From: Azoarcus olearius
Lineage (GTDB): Bacteria; Pseudomonadota; Gammaproteobacteria; Burkholderiales; Rhodocyclaceae
NCBI RefSeq assembly: GCF_001682385.1
Contig: NZ_CP016210.1
Coordinates: 4,154,001-4,218,000 of the forward strand
DNA length: 64,000 bases
Direction of reading: 5' to 3'
Shown piece by piece: positions 33,308 through 43,600 of this stretch (position 1 is the stretch's first letter; each line of letters begins with the position of its first letter). Both the position numbers and the translations under genes were made by a program. The notes below the pieces were generated by a model. That model was not told the DNA's origin, did no database searches, and worked only from the letters and a program-made list of their open reading frames with translations.

Positions 33308-35239
33308 TCAGTCGGCCGGCAGCGCCTCCAGCGCCTCGGAGATCTCCAGCCAGCGCAGTTCCGCCTCGTCGATCCAGCCGGCGAGTTCGGCCTGGCGCTT
33401 GAGCAGGGTCTGCAATTGCGCGCTGTCGCCGCCGCTGTAGAGCGTGGGGTCGGCAAGGCGCGCGTCGAGCAGCTTCTTCTCGCCATTCCAGCCGGCAAGC
33501 TTTTTCTCGAGCTGGTCCAGTTCCTTCACCAGCGGCCGGCGCGCCGCCAGCCGCGCCTGGCGGTCTGCCGCGGCCTGGGCGCGGTCGGCCTTGCGCGCCG
33601 CCTTGTCGGCGGCCTGGTCAGGGCACTGCGCCGCTGCGGCCGCTTCGGCGCGGCGCGCTGCCAGCCAGTCGCGATAGTCGTCGAGATCGCCGTCGAAGGG
33701 CTGGATGCGGCCGTCATCGACCAGCAGGAAGCGGTCGCAGGTGGCGCGCAGCAGCGCGCGGTCGTGCGACACCAGCACCATCGCGCCCTCGTAGTCCTGC
33801 AGCGCCAGGGTCAGCGCATGGCGCATTTCGAGGTCGAGGTGGTTGGTCGGTTCGTCGAGCAGCAGCAGGTTGGGCCGCTGCCAGATCAGCAGCGCCAGCG
33901 CCAGGCGCGACTTCTCGCCGCCGGAAAACGGCGCGCACGGCGTGGTCGCCGGGGTCGAGGTGCCGCCGACGCCGTCGCCGCGGAAATCGAAGCCGCCGAG
34001 GTAGTCGCGCAGGTCCTGCTCGCGCGCCGCCGGGTCGAGCCGGGTCATGTGCTGCAGCGCCGATTCTTCCGGGCGCAGGGTTTCGAGCTGGTGCTGGGCG
34101 AAATAGCCGGTCGCCAGCCCCTTGCCTTCCAGCCGGCGGCCGGCGCTCAGGGCCAGTTGCCCGGACAGCAGCTTGATCAGCGTCGATTTGCCCGCGCCGT
34201 TGCGGCCGAGCAGGCCGACGCGCTCACCCGGGCGCAGCGTGAGCACGATGCGATCGAGCACCGTGCGCCCGCCGTAGCCCACCGCGCCGTCCTCGATCTG
34301 CAGCAGCGGATCGGGCGCCGCCGGGCAGTCGCGGAAGCTGAAGGAAAACGGCGTATCGACGTGGGCCGCGGCGATGCGCTCCATCCGTTCCAGCGCCTTG
34401 ATGCGGCTCTGCGCCTGGCGCGCCTTGGTGGCCTTGGCGCGGAAGCGGCGGATGTAGTCCTCCATGTGCGCGATCTCGCGCTGCTGGCGCTCGAACATCG
34501 ATTGCTGCTGGATCAGGCGCTCGCCGCGCTGGCGCTCGAAATCCGAATAGCCGCCGGTGTAGAGCGTGAGCTTCTGCTGCTCGATGTGGGCGACGTGGGT
34601 GACGCAGGCATCGAGGAACTCGCGGTCGTGCGAGATCAGCAGCAGCGTGCCGCGGTAGTCGCGCAGCCAGGCCTCGAGCCAGATCACCGCGTCGAGGTCG
34701 AGGTGGTTGGTCGGTTCGTCGAGCAGCAGCAGGTCGGAGCGGCACATCAGCGCCTGCGCCAGGTTCAGGCGCATCCGCCAGCCCCCGGAGAAATCCGCCA
34801 CCGGACGCTCGATGTCCGCAGGCAGGAAGCCGAGACCGTCGAGCAGCGCGGCGGCGCGGGCGCGCGCGGCGTAACCGCCGATCTCGTGCAGGCGGGCATG
34901 GAGTTCGCCGATGTGGCTGCCGTCGTGCTCCGCCTCCGCCTTCGCCAGTGCGCTCTCGACCTCGCGCAGCTCGGCGTCGCCGTCGAGCACGTAGTCGATC
35001 GCCGGCTGCGGCAGGCCCGGGGTTTCCTGGGCGACGTGCGCGATCACCCAGCCCGGCGGCATGTCGAGGTCGCCCTGGTCGGGATGGAGCTGGTCGCGCA
35101 GCATCGCGAACAGGCTGGACTTGCCGCTGCCGTTGGCGCCGGTCAGGCCGACCTTCCAGCCGGGGTGGATCTGCAGGCTGGCGCCTTCGATGAGCGTTCT
35201 GGCGCCGCGCGCCAGACGGAGGTTGCGAAAACTGATCAC
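33308..35239 (-). CDS. ABC-F family ATPase (YheS/Uup-like)
   Basis: 643 aa, cytosolic, no membrane segments. Two ATPase domains: Walker A GANGSGKSS and GRNGAGKST; signatures FSGGWRMRLNLAQAL and FSGGEKSRLALALL; Walker B LLLLDEPTNHLDLDAVIW and LLLLDEPTNHLDLEMRHA. The inter-domain linker (REIAHMEDYIRRFRAKATKA) and a C-terminal Ala/Lys/Arg-rich coiled coil are typical of YheS. ABC-F proteins bind the ribosome E site and relieve stalled translation. Convergent with the HD-GYP gene. Confidence 0.92.
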   Translation of the reverse strand: MISFRNLRLARGARTLIEGASLQIHPGWKVGLTGANGSGKSSLFAMLRDQLHPDQGDLDMPPGWVIAHVAQETPGLPQPAIDYVLDGDAELREVESALAKAEAEHDGSHIGELHARLHEIGGYAARARAAALLDGLGFLPADIERPVADFSGGWRMRLNLAQALMCRSDLLLLDEPTNHLDLDAVIWLEAWLRDYRGTLLLISHDREFLDACVTHVAHIEQQKLTLYTGGYSDFERQRGERLIQQQSMFERQQREIAHMEDYIRRFRAKATKARQAQSRIKALERMERIAAAHVDTPFSFSFRDCPAAPDPLLQIEDGAVGYGGRTVLDRIVLTLRPGERVGLLGRNGAGKSTLIKLLSGQLALSAGRRLEGKGLATGYFAQHQLETLRPEESALQHMTRLDPAAREQDLRDYLGGFDFRGDGVGGTSTPATTPCAPFSGGEKSRLALALLIWQRPNLLLLDEPTNHLDLEMRHALTLALQDYEGAMVLVSHDRALLRATCDRFLLVDDGRIQPFDGDLDDYRDWLAARRAEAAAAAQCPDQAADKAARKADRAQAAADRQARLAARRPLVKELDQLEKKLAGWNGEKKLLDARLADPTLYSGGDSAQLQTLLKRQAELAGWIDEAELRWLEISEALEALPAD

Positions 35240-35306
35240 GAACGGAAACCGCGCTGGGGAGCAAAGGCGTTATTCTACGCATCCCCTTACGCGCCCTCCG
35301 ACCCGC

Positions 35307-35930
35307 ATGTCTGCTCGTCCCGCCGTCACGCTGCTCTGCCTGCTGCTCACCCTTGCCGCGCCGCTGGCGCAGGCCGCCGATGCTGCCGGCGGCGAATCGG
35401 ACAGCGCGCGCAGCGCCCGCCTGAAGGACGAAGCGAAAGCGTTGCGCGACAAGGCGGAATCGACCTTCGCCAGCGAGGAGCCGCAGTGCTACCGGCGCGT
35501 GCTGGTCAACCGCTGCATCGACCAGGCCAAGCAGGCGCGACTCGAAACCATCCGCGAGGCGCGCGCGCTCGAAGCCGAAGCCCGCAAGCTCGACCTCGCC
35601 GAACGCCAGCGCGCCGCCGCCGAAACCGGCCGCAGCCGAACCGACGCGCCGATGCAGCCGTCGGCGCCCTCGGCCGCAGGCGATGCGACCGTCCGCCCTG
35701 CGCCCGAAGCCGAGGCCACCCGGGCCGAACGCGCCAGCGCGCTGGAACGTGCCGAGGCCGAAGCCCGCGCCGGACGCACCGCGCGCGACGCCGAGCGCGC
35801 CCGCGAGCGCAGCGCGACCGAGGCCGAGGCGGCCCGGCGTGCCGAGCAGTCGGCGCGCGACCGCGCGCGCTACGAAGAGCGCATCCGCGAGTACGAAGAG
35901 AAGAAGGCCCGCGACGCCGGCGGGCGTTGA
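35307..35930 (+). CDS. Secreted coiled-coil protein
   Basis: 207 aa from the ATG at 35307. Signal peptide MSARPAVTLLCLLLTLAAPL, cleaved after AQA. The rest is charged alpha-helix with heptad-like Ala/Glu/Arg patterns (ARLKDEAKALRDKAESTFAS; ARALEAEARKLDLAERQRAA) around a short Pro/Ser/Thr linker. A pair of cysteines in ECY...NRCIDQAK (CYRRVLVNRCIDQAKQAR) is conserved among such small periplasmic proteins. Function unknown; possibly envelope. It diverges from the ABC-F gene with only 67 nt between the starts. Confidence 0.78.
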   Translation: MSARPAVTLLCLLLTLAAPLAQAADAAGGESDSARSARLKDEAKALRDKAESTFASEEPQCYRRVLVNRCIDQAKQARLETIREARALEAEARKLDLAERQRAAAETGRSRTDAPMQPSAPSAAGDATVRPAPEAEATRAERASALERAEAEARAGRTARDAERARERSATEAEAARRAEQSARDRARYEERIREYEEKKARDAGGR

Positions 35931-35954
35931 CCCTGCGTGGCCGGCCCGGCCGCG

Positions 35955-36560
35955 TCAGTTAGCAGCGTTGCACGCCCACGCCAGCGCGTCCTCGAGCCGG
36001 TCGTTACCCCAGAACAGCTCCTCGCCGACACGGAAGTTGGGCGCGCCGAACAGGCCCAGTTCGGCCGCGCGTTCGGTCTGCTGGCGCAAGGCGAGCTTGT
36101 TGTCGTCGGTGAGCGCAGCCGCCAGCACCGCCTCCGCCGGCAGCCCGAGCCCGCTCAGGATGTCCTCGATCACGGGCCGTTCGCCGATCGGCCGGTCTTC
36201 GGCGAAGTTGGCCGTCATCACCGCGCGCGCGAAAGGCGCCACCCAGCCCTGTTCGACACCGATCAGCGCCACCCGTGCGGCGAGCACGCCGCTGCGCGGG
36301 AACTGGCTGGGCATGCGGAACGGCAGCCCGTATTTATCCGCCAGCCGCGCGAGGTCGCGCCACATGTAACGCCCCTTGGGCGGGTAGATGTTGAACGGCG
36401 AATCGTTCCACCCGAGCGCGAGAAACACCGGGCCGAGCAGGAAAGGCCGCCACCGCACCTCCACACCCGCGGCCGCCGCGGCCTGCTCGACCCGCATCAC
36501 CGAGAGATAGGAATAGGTGCTGGCGAACTCGAACCAGAACTCCATGGACGGACGCTGCAT
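35955..36560 (-). CDS. 2-hydroxychromene-2-carboxylate isomerase / DsbA-like thioredoxin-fold protein
   Basis: 201 aa from the ATG at 36560; the GGAA before it is well placed, an internal ATG at 36545 is possible. MEFWFEFASTYSYLSVMRVE is the opening of HCCA isomerases of the DsbA/GST-kappa fold, with Ser in place of the CxxC. VRWRPFLLGPVFLALGWNDS and LGLFGAPNFRVGEELFWGND (cis-proline loop) are other family marks. The glutathione-dependent isomerase acts in naphthalene-type degradation, but most genomic homologues have unknown substrates. Its own promoter is not evident. Confidence 0.87.
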   Translation of the reverse strand: MQRPSMEFWFEFASTYSYLSVMRVEQAAAAAGVEVRWRPFLLGPVFLALGWNDSPFNIYPPKGRYMWRDLARLADKYGLPFRMPSQFPRSGVLAARVALIGVEQGWVAPFARAVMTANFAEDRPIGERPVIEDILSGLGLPAEAVLAAALTDDNKLALRQQTERAAELGLFGAPNFRVGEELFWGNDRLEDALAWACNAAN

Positions 36561-36589
36561 GACGGCTTCCTGACGACCCATTCCTCGAA

Positions 36590-36964
36590 CTATAGACCGC
36601 CGCCCGCGGCGCCCGCCGGAAGTCTCAGCACCGGCAACCGCCCCTGCAACTGACGCGTCACCCGGCCCGCATTGCGCGGATCGAGGCAGGCGGCAAGCCG
36701 CTGCAACCAGCCGCGCGGCGCTGGCGCCGCCGCCGTGCGCCGGAACACCAGCCGGGCGCCCTCGCTGGAAGCCATCACCACCACATTGGGCAGCGAGAGG
36801 TCGAAGCTGGCACCGTCCTGCAGCACGATGTCGCGGCTGTCGCCGTACTGGGTGATCCACACCCGGCCGCTGTCGCACCGCACGCTGAACCCGGCCGCCT
36901 GCTCCAGCACCATCGCCGAGCGCGGCGCCAGGCAGTACTCGATGATCCCGGTTTTCGCATCCAT
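36590..36964 (-). CDS. DUF2917 domain protein
   Basis: 124 aa starting MDAKTGIIEYCLAPRSAMVL with an AGGAGCG ribosome-binding site. FSVRCDSGRVWITQYGDSRD and DIVLQDGASFDLSLPNVVVM form the small beta-rich DUF2917 domain (cupin-like strands). Function unknown. It is divergent from a LysR regulator, which is a common neighbour of DUF2917 genes and suggests control by that regulator. Thirty nucleotides separate its stop from the isomerase start. Confidence 0.8.
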   Translation of the reverse strand: MDAKTGIIEYCLAPRSAMVLEQAAGFSVRCDSGRVWITQYGDSRDIVLQDGASFDLSLPNVVVMASSEGARLVFRRTAAAPAPRGWLQRLAACLDPRNAGRVTRQLQGRLPVLRLPAGAAGGGL

Positions 36965-37102
36965 GGCTCGCTCCTTCACTCACCCCGGCCAACCGCCGCA
37001 CCTGCCATCAAGTGCATCTGAGCATTGACCTTGAAGGCAGTATCGTCATCGCCTAAGCTCGCCACAAACGGTCAATTTGCATTTCATCCATGCGCAAACC
37101 GC

Positions 37103-38011
37103 ATGAATAACCCGCTTCTCCACCTGCCCCCGCTGGATCCGCTGCGCGGCTTTGTCGTGGCCGCGCGGCTGCGCTCCTTCACGCGCGCGGCGGCGGAGCT
37201 GTGCCTCACGCAGTCCGCGATCAGCCGTCAGGTCCAGACGCTGGAAGCGGCGCTCGGCACGCCGCTGTTCGTCCGCGGCGTCCGCAGCCTGACACTGACG
37301 CCCGCCGGGGCCCGCCTCGCGGCGGCGGCCGAGGCCTGGCTGGCCGACTACGCGACGCTTGCGGCCGAACTGCGGGCGCCCGGCCCCCGCCCGGTCACCG
37401 TCACCGCCTCGATCGGCATCTCCTCGCTGTGGCTGGTGCCGCGGCTGCGCGAGTTCCAGGCCCGCCATCCGGATACCGAAGTGCGCATCGCCGCGGGCAA
37501 CCGCGTGGTCGACCTGGCGCGCGAGGACATCGACCTCGCGCTGCGCTACTGCGGCGACCACGACGCCCCCGCGGGCGCGACCCGCCTGTTCGGCGAAACC
37601 CTGTTTCCGGTCGCCCACCCGTCGATCGCCGCCGCCATCGAGGCGCTCGACGCCGCCACGCTGCCGCTGCAGACCCTGCTCGACTACGACGAACCGGGGT
37701 TTCCGTGGATACGCTGGGAACACTGGCTGGGCAGCCACGGCCTGGCGCATGTGCGGCCGCGCCAGCGCATCGGCTACAGCCACTACGACCAGCTGATCCA
37801 CGCCGCCGCCGCGGGCCAGGGCATCGCGCTCGGCCGCGCGGTGCTGGTCGATCCGATGCTGGAGGACGGCCGGCTGGTGATGGTGGGGGACGAACGGCTC
37901 CCGATCGCCGGTCGCGGCTTCTGGCTGGTGCCGGCCCCGCGGCCGATGCGGCCCGAGGTGGCACGCTTTGCGGAATGGGTGCGCGAAACCGCGGCGGCCA
38001 CCGCGCGATGA
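37103..38011 (+). CDS. LysR-family transcriptional regulator (GcvA-like)
   Basis: 302 aa from the ATG at 37103. Winged helix-turn-helix: DPLRGFVVAARLRSFTRAAA, ELCLTQSAISRQVQTLEAAL, GTPLFVRGVRSLTLTPAGA (residues ~10-70). Effector domain begins with TASIGISSLWLVPRLREFQA and RHPDTEVRIAAGNRVVDLAR, and has WIRWEHWLGSHG and AAAGQGIALGRAVLVDPML as in GcvA-like proteins. Its likely target is the divergent DUF2917 gene; the 138-bp gap should hold the operator. The ligand is unknown. Confidence 0.9.
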   Translation: MNNPLLHLPPLDPLRGFVVAARLRSFTRAAAELCLTQSAISRQVQTLEAALGTPLFVRGVRSLTLTPAGARLAAAAEAWLADYATLAAELRAPGPRPVTVTASIGISSLWLVPRLREFQARHPDTEVRIAAGNRVVDLAREDIDLALRYCGDHDAPAGATRLFGETLFPVAHPSIAAAIEALDAATLPLQTLLDYDEPGFPWIRWEHWLGSHGLAHVRPRQRIGYSHYDQLIHAAAAGQGIALGRAVLVDPMLEDGRLVMVGDERLPIAGRGFWLVPAPRPMRPEVARFAEWVRETAAATAR

Positions 38012-38107
38012 TGTCCGCAATGGTCCGCATCCTGTCCGGATCACCCCTGCCGGCCTCCGCTGGCAAGGCCGATGATGGCGCCACCTTCAACCAGACGGAG
38101 TCCCGCA

Positions 38108-38686
38108 ATGTCCGCCCCGACCACCCGTAGCGCGCTCATCATCATCGACGTCCAGCAGTCCTTCCCCCATGCCCCCTACTGGCGCGAAGACGATCTGCCT
38201 GCGTTCCGCAACGCGCTGCTCGAACTGGAAGCCGGCTGCCGGGCGCGCGGCGTGCCGGTGGTACACATCTTCCACATCGCCCAGGGCCCCTTCGCCGCCG
38301 ACAGCGGCCTGATCCACGCGCTGCCGTGGCTGCCGGAACCGGCCGACGCGGTGTTCCACAAGCACACCCACAACGCCTTCACCGACACCGGGCTCGACCT
38401 CTGGCTGCGCCGGCGCGGCATCGACCACCTGATCATCAGCGGCATCCGCACCGAACAGTGCTGCGAAACCACCGCGCGCGTCGGCAGCGACATCGGCTAC
38501 CGTGTCGATTTCGTCACCGCGGCCACGCTCACCTTCCCGATGACCCACGCCGGCAGCGGCCGTACCTTCAGCGCGGAGGACATCAAGACCCGTACCGAGC
38601 TGGTGCTGGCCGGCCGTTTCGCCCGCATCGCCGGCGTCGAGGAGGTGCTGGCCGACCTCGACGCGCCGCGCCGGCAGGCCGCCTGA
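38108..38686 (+). CDS. Isochorismatase-like cysteine hydrolase
   Basis: 192 aa from the ATG at 38108. Catalytic triad as in the cysteine hydrolase family: Asp in ALIIIDVQQSFPHAPYW, Lys in VFHKHTHNAFTDTGLD, Cys in IISGIRTEQCCETTARVGSD. The cis-peptide before the Cys is normally formed by the residue before GxxT. Members split amides or isochorismate; substrate here unknown. It is followed 10 nt later by a GlxA-type regulator in the same direction, hinting at a shared operon. Confidence 0.86.
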   Translation: MSAPTTRSALIIIDVQQSFPHAPYWREDDLPAFRNALLELEAGCRARGVPVVHIFHIAQGPFAADSGLIHALPWLPEPADAVFHKHTHNAFTDTGLDLWLRRRGIDHLIISGIRTEQCCETTARVGSDIGYRVDFVTAATLTFPMTHAGSGRTFSAEDIKTRTELVLAGRFARIAGVEEVLADLDAPRRQAA

Positions 38687-38696
38687 TCCCGACGCC

Positions 38697-39659
38697 ATGC
38701 ACACCGCCGCCCCGCTCGTCGTCCATTTCGCGCTGACGCCCAACTTCCTGCTGCTGGACTACGCCGGGCCGGCGGAAGCCTTCCGCATCGCGGCCCGCCA
38801 CGGCGCGCCGGTGGAAGTGCGAAGCTGCGCGGCGACGGCGCGGCTGGCGTGCTCGCTCGGCATCGAGGTGGCCGGGCTGGACCCGCTGCCGCCCACGCTG
38901 CCGCCGGATGCGCTGGTGGTGGTGTGCGGCGTGGCCGATTCGCGCGTCGATTACGACCACCCGCAGGCGCTGGCGGTGCAGACCTGGCTGCGCGAACGCC
39001 GCGACGACCATCCGGAACTCGCCAGCGTCTGCGCCGGCGCCCTGCTGCTGGCGCGCGCCGGGCTGCTCGACGGGCGCCGCTGCACCACGCATCACCACGT
39101 GCTGGAGCGCCTGCGCGCCGCCGCCCCCGCGGCCATCGTCGAGGACAACCGGCTGTTCGTCAGCGACGGGCCGGTGACCACCAGCGCCGGCATCACCACC
39201 GGCATCGACCTCGCCCTGCACCTGCTCGAACGCCGCTTCGGCCCGGCGCTGGCCGCCGCGGTGGCGCGCGAGATGGTGGTGTGGATGCGGCGCAGTGGAC
39301 AGGACCCCCAGCTGTCGCCGTGGCTGGCCTGGCGCAACCACCTGCATCCGGCGGTGCATCGCGCGCAGGATGCGATCGCCGCCGATCCCGCGCGCCGGTG
39401 GACGCTGCCGGCGCTGGCGGAACGGGCCCACGTCAGCCCCCGTCACCTCGCCCGCCTGTTCGCCACCCACACCGGCATCAGCGCCGGCGAATACCAGCAG
39501 CGGCTACGTGTCGCCCACGTGCGCCGGCTGCTGGAAGCGCGGCGGATGCCGCTGGAACAGGTCGCCGAACTCGCCGGTTTCGGCTCCGCGCGCGATCTGC
39601 GCCGGGTCTGGGCGCGCTACGAGCAGCAGCCCTTGCAGACGGTGGGTCGCACCGCCTGA
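38697..39659 (+). CDS. GlxA-type AraC-family transcriptional regulator
   Basis: 320 aa. N-terminal DJ-1/PfpI-like domain (FALTPNFLLLDYAGPAEAFR, then ASVCAGALLLARAGLLDGRR with the elbow cysteine; TSAGITTGIDLALHLLERRF). C-terminal AraC double helix-turn-helix: RWTLPALAERAHVSPRHLAR, LFATHTGISAGEYQQRLRVA, VAELAGFGSARDLRRVWARY. These regulators control small-molecule catabolism. Only 10 nt after the hydrolase gene, so it probably regulates it. Confidence 0.9.
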   Translation: MHTAAPLVVHFALTPNFLLLDYAGPAEAFRIAARHGAPVEVRSCAATARLACSLGIEVAGLDPLPPTLPPDALVVVCGVADSRVDYDHPQALAVQTWLRERRDDHPELASVCAGALLLARAGLLDGRRCTTHHHVLERLRAAAPAAIVEDNRLFVSDGPVTTSAGITTGIDLALHLLERRFGPALAAAVAREMVVWMRRSGQDPQLSPWLAWRNHLHPAVHRAQDAIAADPARRWTLPALAERAHVSPRHLARLFATHTGISAGEYQQRLRVAHVRRLLEARRMPLEQVAELAGFGSARDLRRVWARYEQQPLQTVGRTA

Positions 39660-39666
39660 ACCCGCT

Positions 39667-40563
39667 TCAGTTCCCCGCCGGCGGCCGGTTGGCGATCCAG
39701 ATGCCCGCCCCCACCAGCGCCAGCGCTATGAACACCGCCGGCGTCAGCGGTTCGCCCAGCAGCAGCGCACCGGCGAGTACGCCGAACACCGGGGTCAGGA
39801 AGGAGAACGACGACAGCCGGGTGGCGGGATAGTGGCGGATGAGCCAGAACCAGGCGAGATAGCTCGCCGAGGCCACGACCACGGTCTGGAACGCGAGGCT
39901 GGCCCACACCAGCGCGGTGGGTGCATGGATGCCGCGCTCGCCGAACCCCAGCGCAAGCAGCGGCAGCACCAGCGCGGACACGCCGAGCTGGTAGAGCAGC
40001 ATCTTCTCGGGCGCGGCGCGCGCCAGCGCCGACGACTTGACCGTCAGCGTGGTCGCGCCCCACAGCACCGCCGCGGCAAGCATCATCAGATCGCCGATCC
40101 AGGCCTGGCCCGAGGGCAGCAGCAGGTTCTCGCCGAACAGCACGACGATGCCGGCGAATGCCAGCCCCATGCCGGCCCACTGCGCCCGCCGCATGGGTTC
40201 GTTGGGCAGCAGCCACAGCGCGCCGAGCGCGACGAAGAAGGGCGCGGTGTACAGGAAGATCACCCCGCGCGACGCGGTGGTGAAATCCAGCGCCCAGAAG
40301 ATCAGTGCGAACTCGAATGCGAACAGCACGCCCGCCAGCAGCCCCGGCCGCAGCGTGCCGTCGGCCTCGCCCAGCCGCACCCCGCGCGACATCGCCCATG
40401 CCCACACCAGCACACTGGCGCCGATCGAGCGCAGGCCGGCCTGCAGCACCGGCGAGATACCCGCGCTGGCGAGCTTGATCGTGACCTGCTGGACACCCCA
40501 GACGAGGCACAGCAATACCATCAGCGCGATTGCTGAACGGTCGAGGTGGGACTTGGGCGGCAT
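39667..40563 (-). CDS. EamA/DMT family transporter
   Basis: 298 aa with ten predicted spans in two EamA repeats. Typical segments: VLLCLVWGVQQVTIKLASAG, FWALDFTTASRGVIFLYTAP, PNEPMRRAQWAGMGLAFAGI, and TRLSSFSFLTPVFGVLAGAL near the end of the second repeat. Inner-membrane exporter of amino acids or metabolites. It is convergent with the GlxA-type regulator and divergent from nothing; upstream is putA on the same strand. Confidence 0.88.
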   Translation of the reverse strand: MPPKSHLDRSAIALMVLLCLVWGVQQVTIKLASAGISPVLQAGLRSIGASVLVWAWAMSRGVRLGEADGTLRPGLLAGVLFAFEFALIFWALDFTTASRGVIFLYTAPFFVALGALWLLPNEPMRRAQWAGMGLAFAGIVVLFGENLLLPSGQAWIGDLMMLAAAVLWGATTLTVKSSALARAAPEKMLLYQLGVSALVLPLLALGFGERGIHAPTALVWASLAFQTVVVASASYLAWFWLIRHYPATRLSSFSFLTPVFGVLAGALLLGEPLTPAVFIALALVGAGIWIANRPPAGN

Positions 40564-40628
40564 GGGGCGGTGATGTCGTTATTGTTGGCTGCCCAGTATA
40601 GGCGGTGGGCCGGCAGCCTGTCCGCCGC

Positions 40629-43600
40629 TCAGCCCAGGGTCATCAGCGCCGCATTGCCGCCCGCCGCCGCGGTGTTGATGCTTACGACGCGCTCGGCCAC
40701 CAGCCGGTGCAACGGGTAGCGGCCCGCGCCGTCCGCCCGCAACACCGCCACCAGCGGCCCGGGCCGCTCGGCCAGCCGGCGCCGCAACAGCCACTCGGCC
40801 TCGGTGTCGCCATCGAACAGCGCCACTGCGAAAACCGGGTCGGGGCCGTGGCCGCGCACGCCCAGCCAGCCGCCGAGTGCGCTCGGCAACTCCGCCGCCA
40901 CCCGGTAGGCCGCGGCGCCGGCCTCGAACAAGGCGCTGTTGCCGGTGGCGAGCGCGGCGGCCAGCTGGGCGAGCAGCGCCGGCGCGCAATCCGCCACGCA
41001 CAGCACCACGCCGCGCCCGACGAAGCGCAGCGTGTTCGCTTCGCCGGTCGGCCCCGGCAGCGCGCAGTGGCAGCCCGCGAGGCTGCGGGCACCGTCCTCG
41101 GCACAGCGGGCGGCGAGCGCGCTGTCGCCGCGCTGGCGCGCCCAGGCCGCCAGCACGCCGAGCGCCGCAGCGGGTTCGGCCGGGGCCACCAGACCGAGCG
41201 CCGCCGGGTCGAGCTGGGCAGTGCCCAGCAGCCGGTGCAGGTAGAGCGGCCCGCCTGCCTTCGGCCCGGTCCCGGACAGGCCTTCGCCGCCGAAAGGCTG
41301 CACCCCCACCACCGCGCCGACCATGTTGCGATTGACGTAGAGATTGCCCACCCGCAAGCCGGCCACCACGCGCTCCACGGTCTCGTCGATGCGGCTGTGC
41401 AGGCCGCCGGTCAGCCCGTAGCCGGTGGCATTGATCGACGCGATCAGGCGGTCGAGGCCCTCGGCATCGAAGCGCAGCACGTGCAGGATGGGGCCGAACA
41501 CCTCGCGCCCGACGTCGCCGATGCCGTCGATCTCGATCAGCGTCGGCGCGACGAAGCTGCCGTTGTCGCAGGCCGGGGGCAGCGGCACGCGGAACACGCC
41601 GCGGCCCGCCGCCTGCATGCGCGCGACATGCGCCTCGAGCGCGTCGCGCGCCGCGTTGTCGATCACCGGGCCGATATCGGTCGCCAGCGCGGCCGGGTCG
41701 CCGATGCGCAGTTCGCTCATCGCATCCTTCAGCATCGTCAGCAGCGGTTCGGCGATGTCGCGCTGCACGCACAGCACCCGCAACGCCGAGCAGCGCTGGC
41801 CGGCGCTGTCGAAAGCCGACACCAGCACGTCCTGCACCACCTGCTCCAGCAGCGCGGAAGAATCCACGATCATCGCGTTCTGCCCGCCGGTTTCCGCGAT
41901 CAGGCAGGGCTCGGGCCCGGCGCCGCGCTCGGCCAGCCAGCGCGCCAGACCGCGTGCTACGTCGGTGGAGCCGGTGAACAGCACGCCGCCGATCCGCGGG
42001 TCGCGCGCCAGCGTCTGGCCCACGCTGCCGCCGCGCCCTGGCAGCAGTTGCAGGGCGGCACGCGGAATACCGGCCGCATGCATCAGTTCCACCGCCAGCG
42101 CCGCGGTCAGCGGCGTGGCCAGCGCCGGTTTGGCCAGCACGCAGCGCCCGGCGGCAAGGGCGGCGCTGAGCTGGCCGACGAAGATCGCGAGCGGAAAATT
42201 CCACGGGCTGATGCAGACCAGCGGCGCCGCCTGCGTGGGCGCCGGCAGCGTCACCACCTGTTGCGCGTAGTAGCGGCAGAAATCGACCGCCTCGCGCACC
42301 TCCGCCACCGCGTTGCCCCAGGTCTTGCCGGCTTCGCGCACCAGCACGCTGACCAGCGCGGCCTGCTGCGCTTCGAAGCGGTCGGCGGCGGCGCGCAGCG
42401 CGTCGGCCCGTGCTGCGGGCGGCACCGCGGCCCAGCCTGCCGCGGCGGCGGTAGCCGCGGCGAGTGCCGCTTCCACCTCGTCGGGCAGCGCCTCCACCAC
42501 GCTGCCGACGATGTCGGCGTGGTCCGCCGGGTTGCACACCGGCCGGGCGCGCTGGCGCGCGGCGGCCTCGTCCAACTCGCCGCTGCCGAGCAGCGGTTGC
42601 GCCTGCCGCGGCTCGCCGGCACGCGCCACGAGTGCCTCTTCCAGCGCCGCCAGCACGGCGTCGCTGGCGAGATCCAGCCCGGCCGAGTTGCGCCGCTCGG
42701 GGCCGTAAAGCCCGGCCGGCAAGGGGATCGCGGGATGCGGCGTCACGTCACCGGCGAGCACCGCCTGCAGCGGGTCGGCCGCCAGCGCGGCGACCGGCAC
42801 GCTGTCGTCGACGATGCGATTGACGAAGGAGCTGTTGGCGCCGTTCTCCAGCAGGCGGCGCACCAGGTAGGGCAGCAGCGTGCGGTGGCTGCCCACCGGC
42901 GCGTAGATGCGGCACGGCACCCCCAGCCGCGCGCCGCCCACCACGCTGTCGTACAGACTTTCGCCCATGCCGTGCAGGCACTGGAATTCATACGCGGGCA
43001 GCGTGCCCCCGGCACCGACGCACTGCGCCATCTCGTGCACCTCGGCGACGGTGCGCGCATTGTGGGTGGCGAACTGCGGATAGACCGCGCCGGCCTCGGC
43101 GAGCAGGCGCGCCGCGCACACAAGGTAGGCAAGGTCGGTGTGGGCCTTGCGGGTGTAGACCGGGTAGCCGGCCTGGCCCTCGACCTGGGCGCGCTTGATC
43201 TCGCTGTCCCAGTAGGCGCCCTTGACCAGCCGGATCATCAGGCGGCGGCCGCTGCGGTGGGCGAGGTCTACCAGATAGTCGATCACGAAGGGCGCGCGCT
43301 TCTGGTAGGCCTGCACGACGAAGCCGAGGCCGTCCCAGCCCGCCAGCAGCGGATCGGCGACCAGAGCCTCGAACAGGTCGAGCGAGAGTTCGAGGCGGTC
43401 GGCCTCCTCGGCGTCGATGTTGACGCCGATGTCGTAGCCGCGCGCGAGCCGCATCAGCGCGGCGAGCCGCGGCAGCAGTTCGGCGCGCACGCGGCTGCGC
43501 TGCGCGCGGCAGTAACGCGGATGCAGCGCCGACAGCTTGATCGAGATGCCGGGGCCGGCGCGCGGCCCGTGCCCCGCGGCGGCGGCGCCGATAGCGTGGA

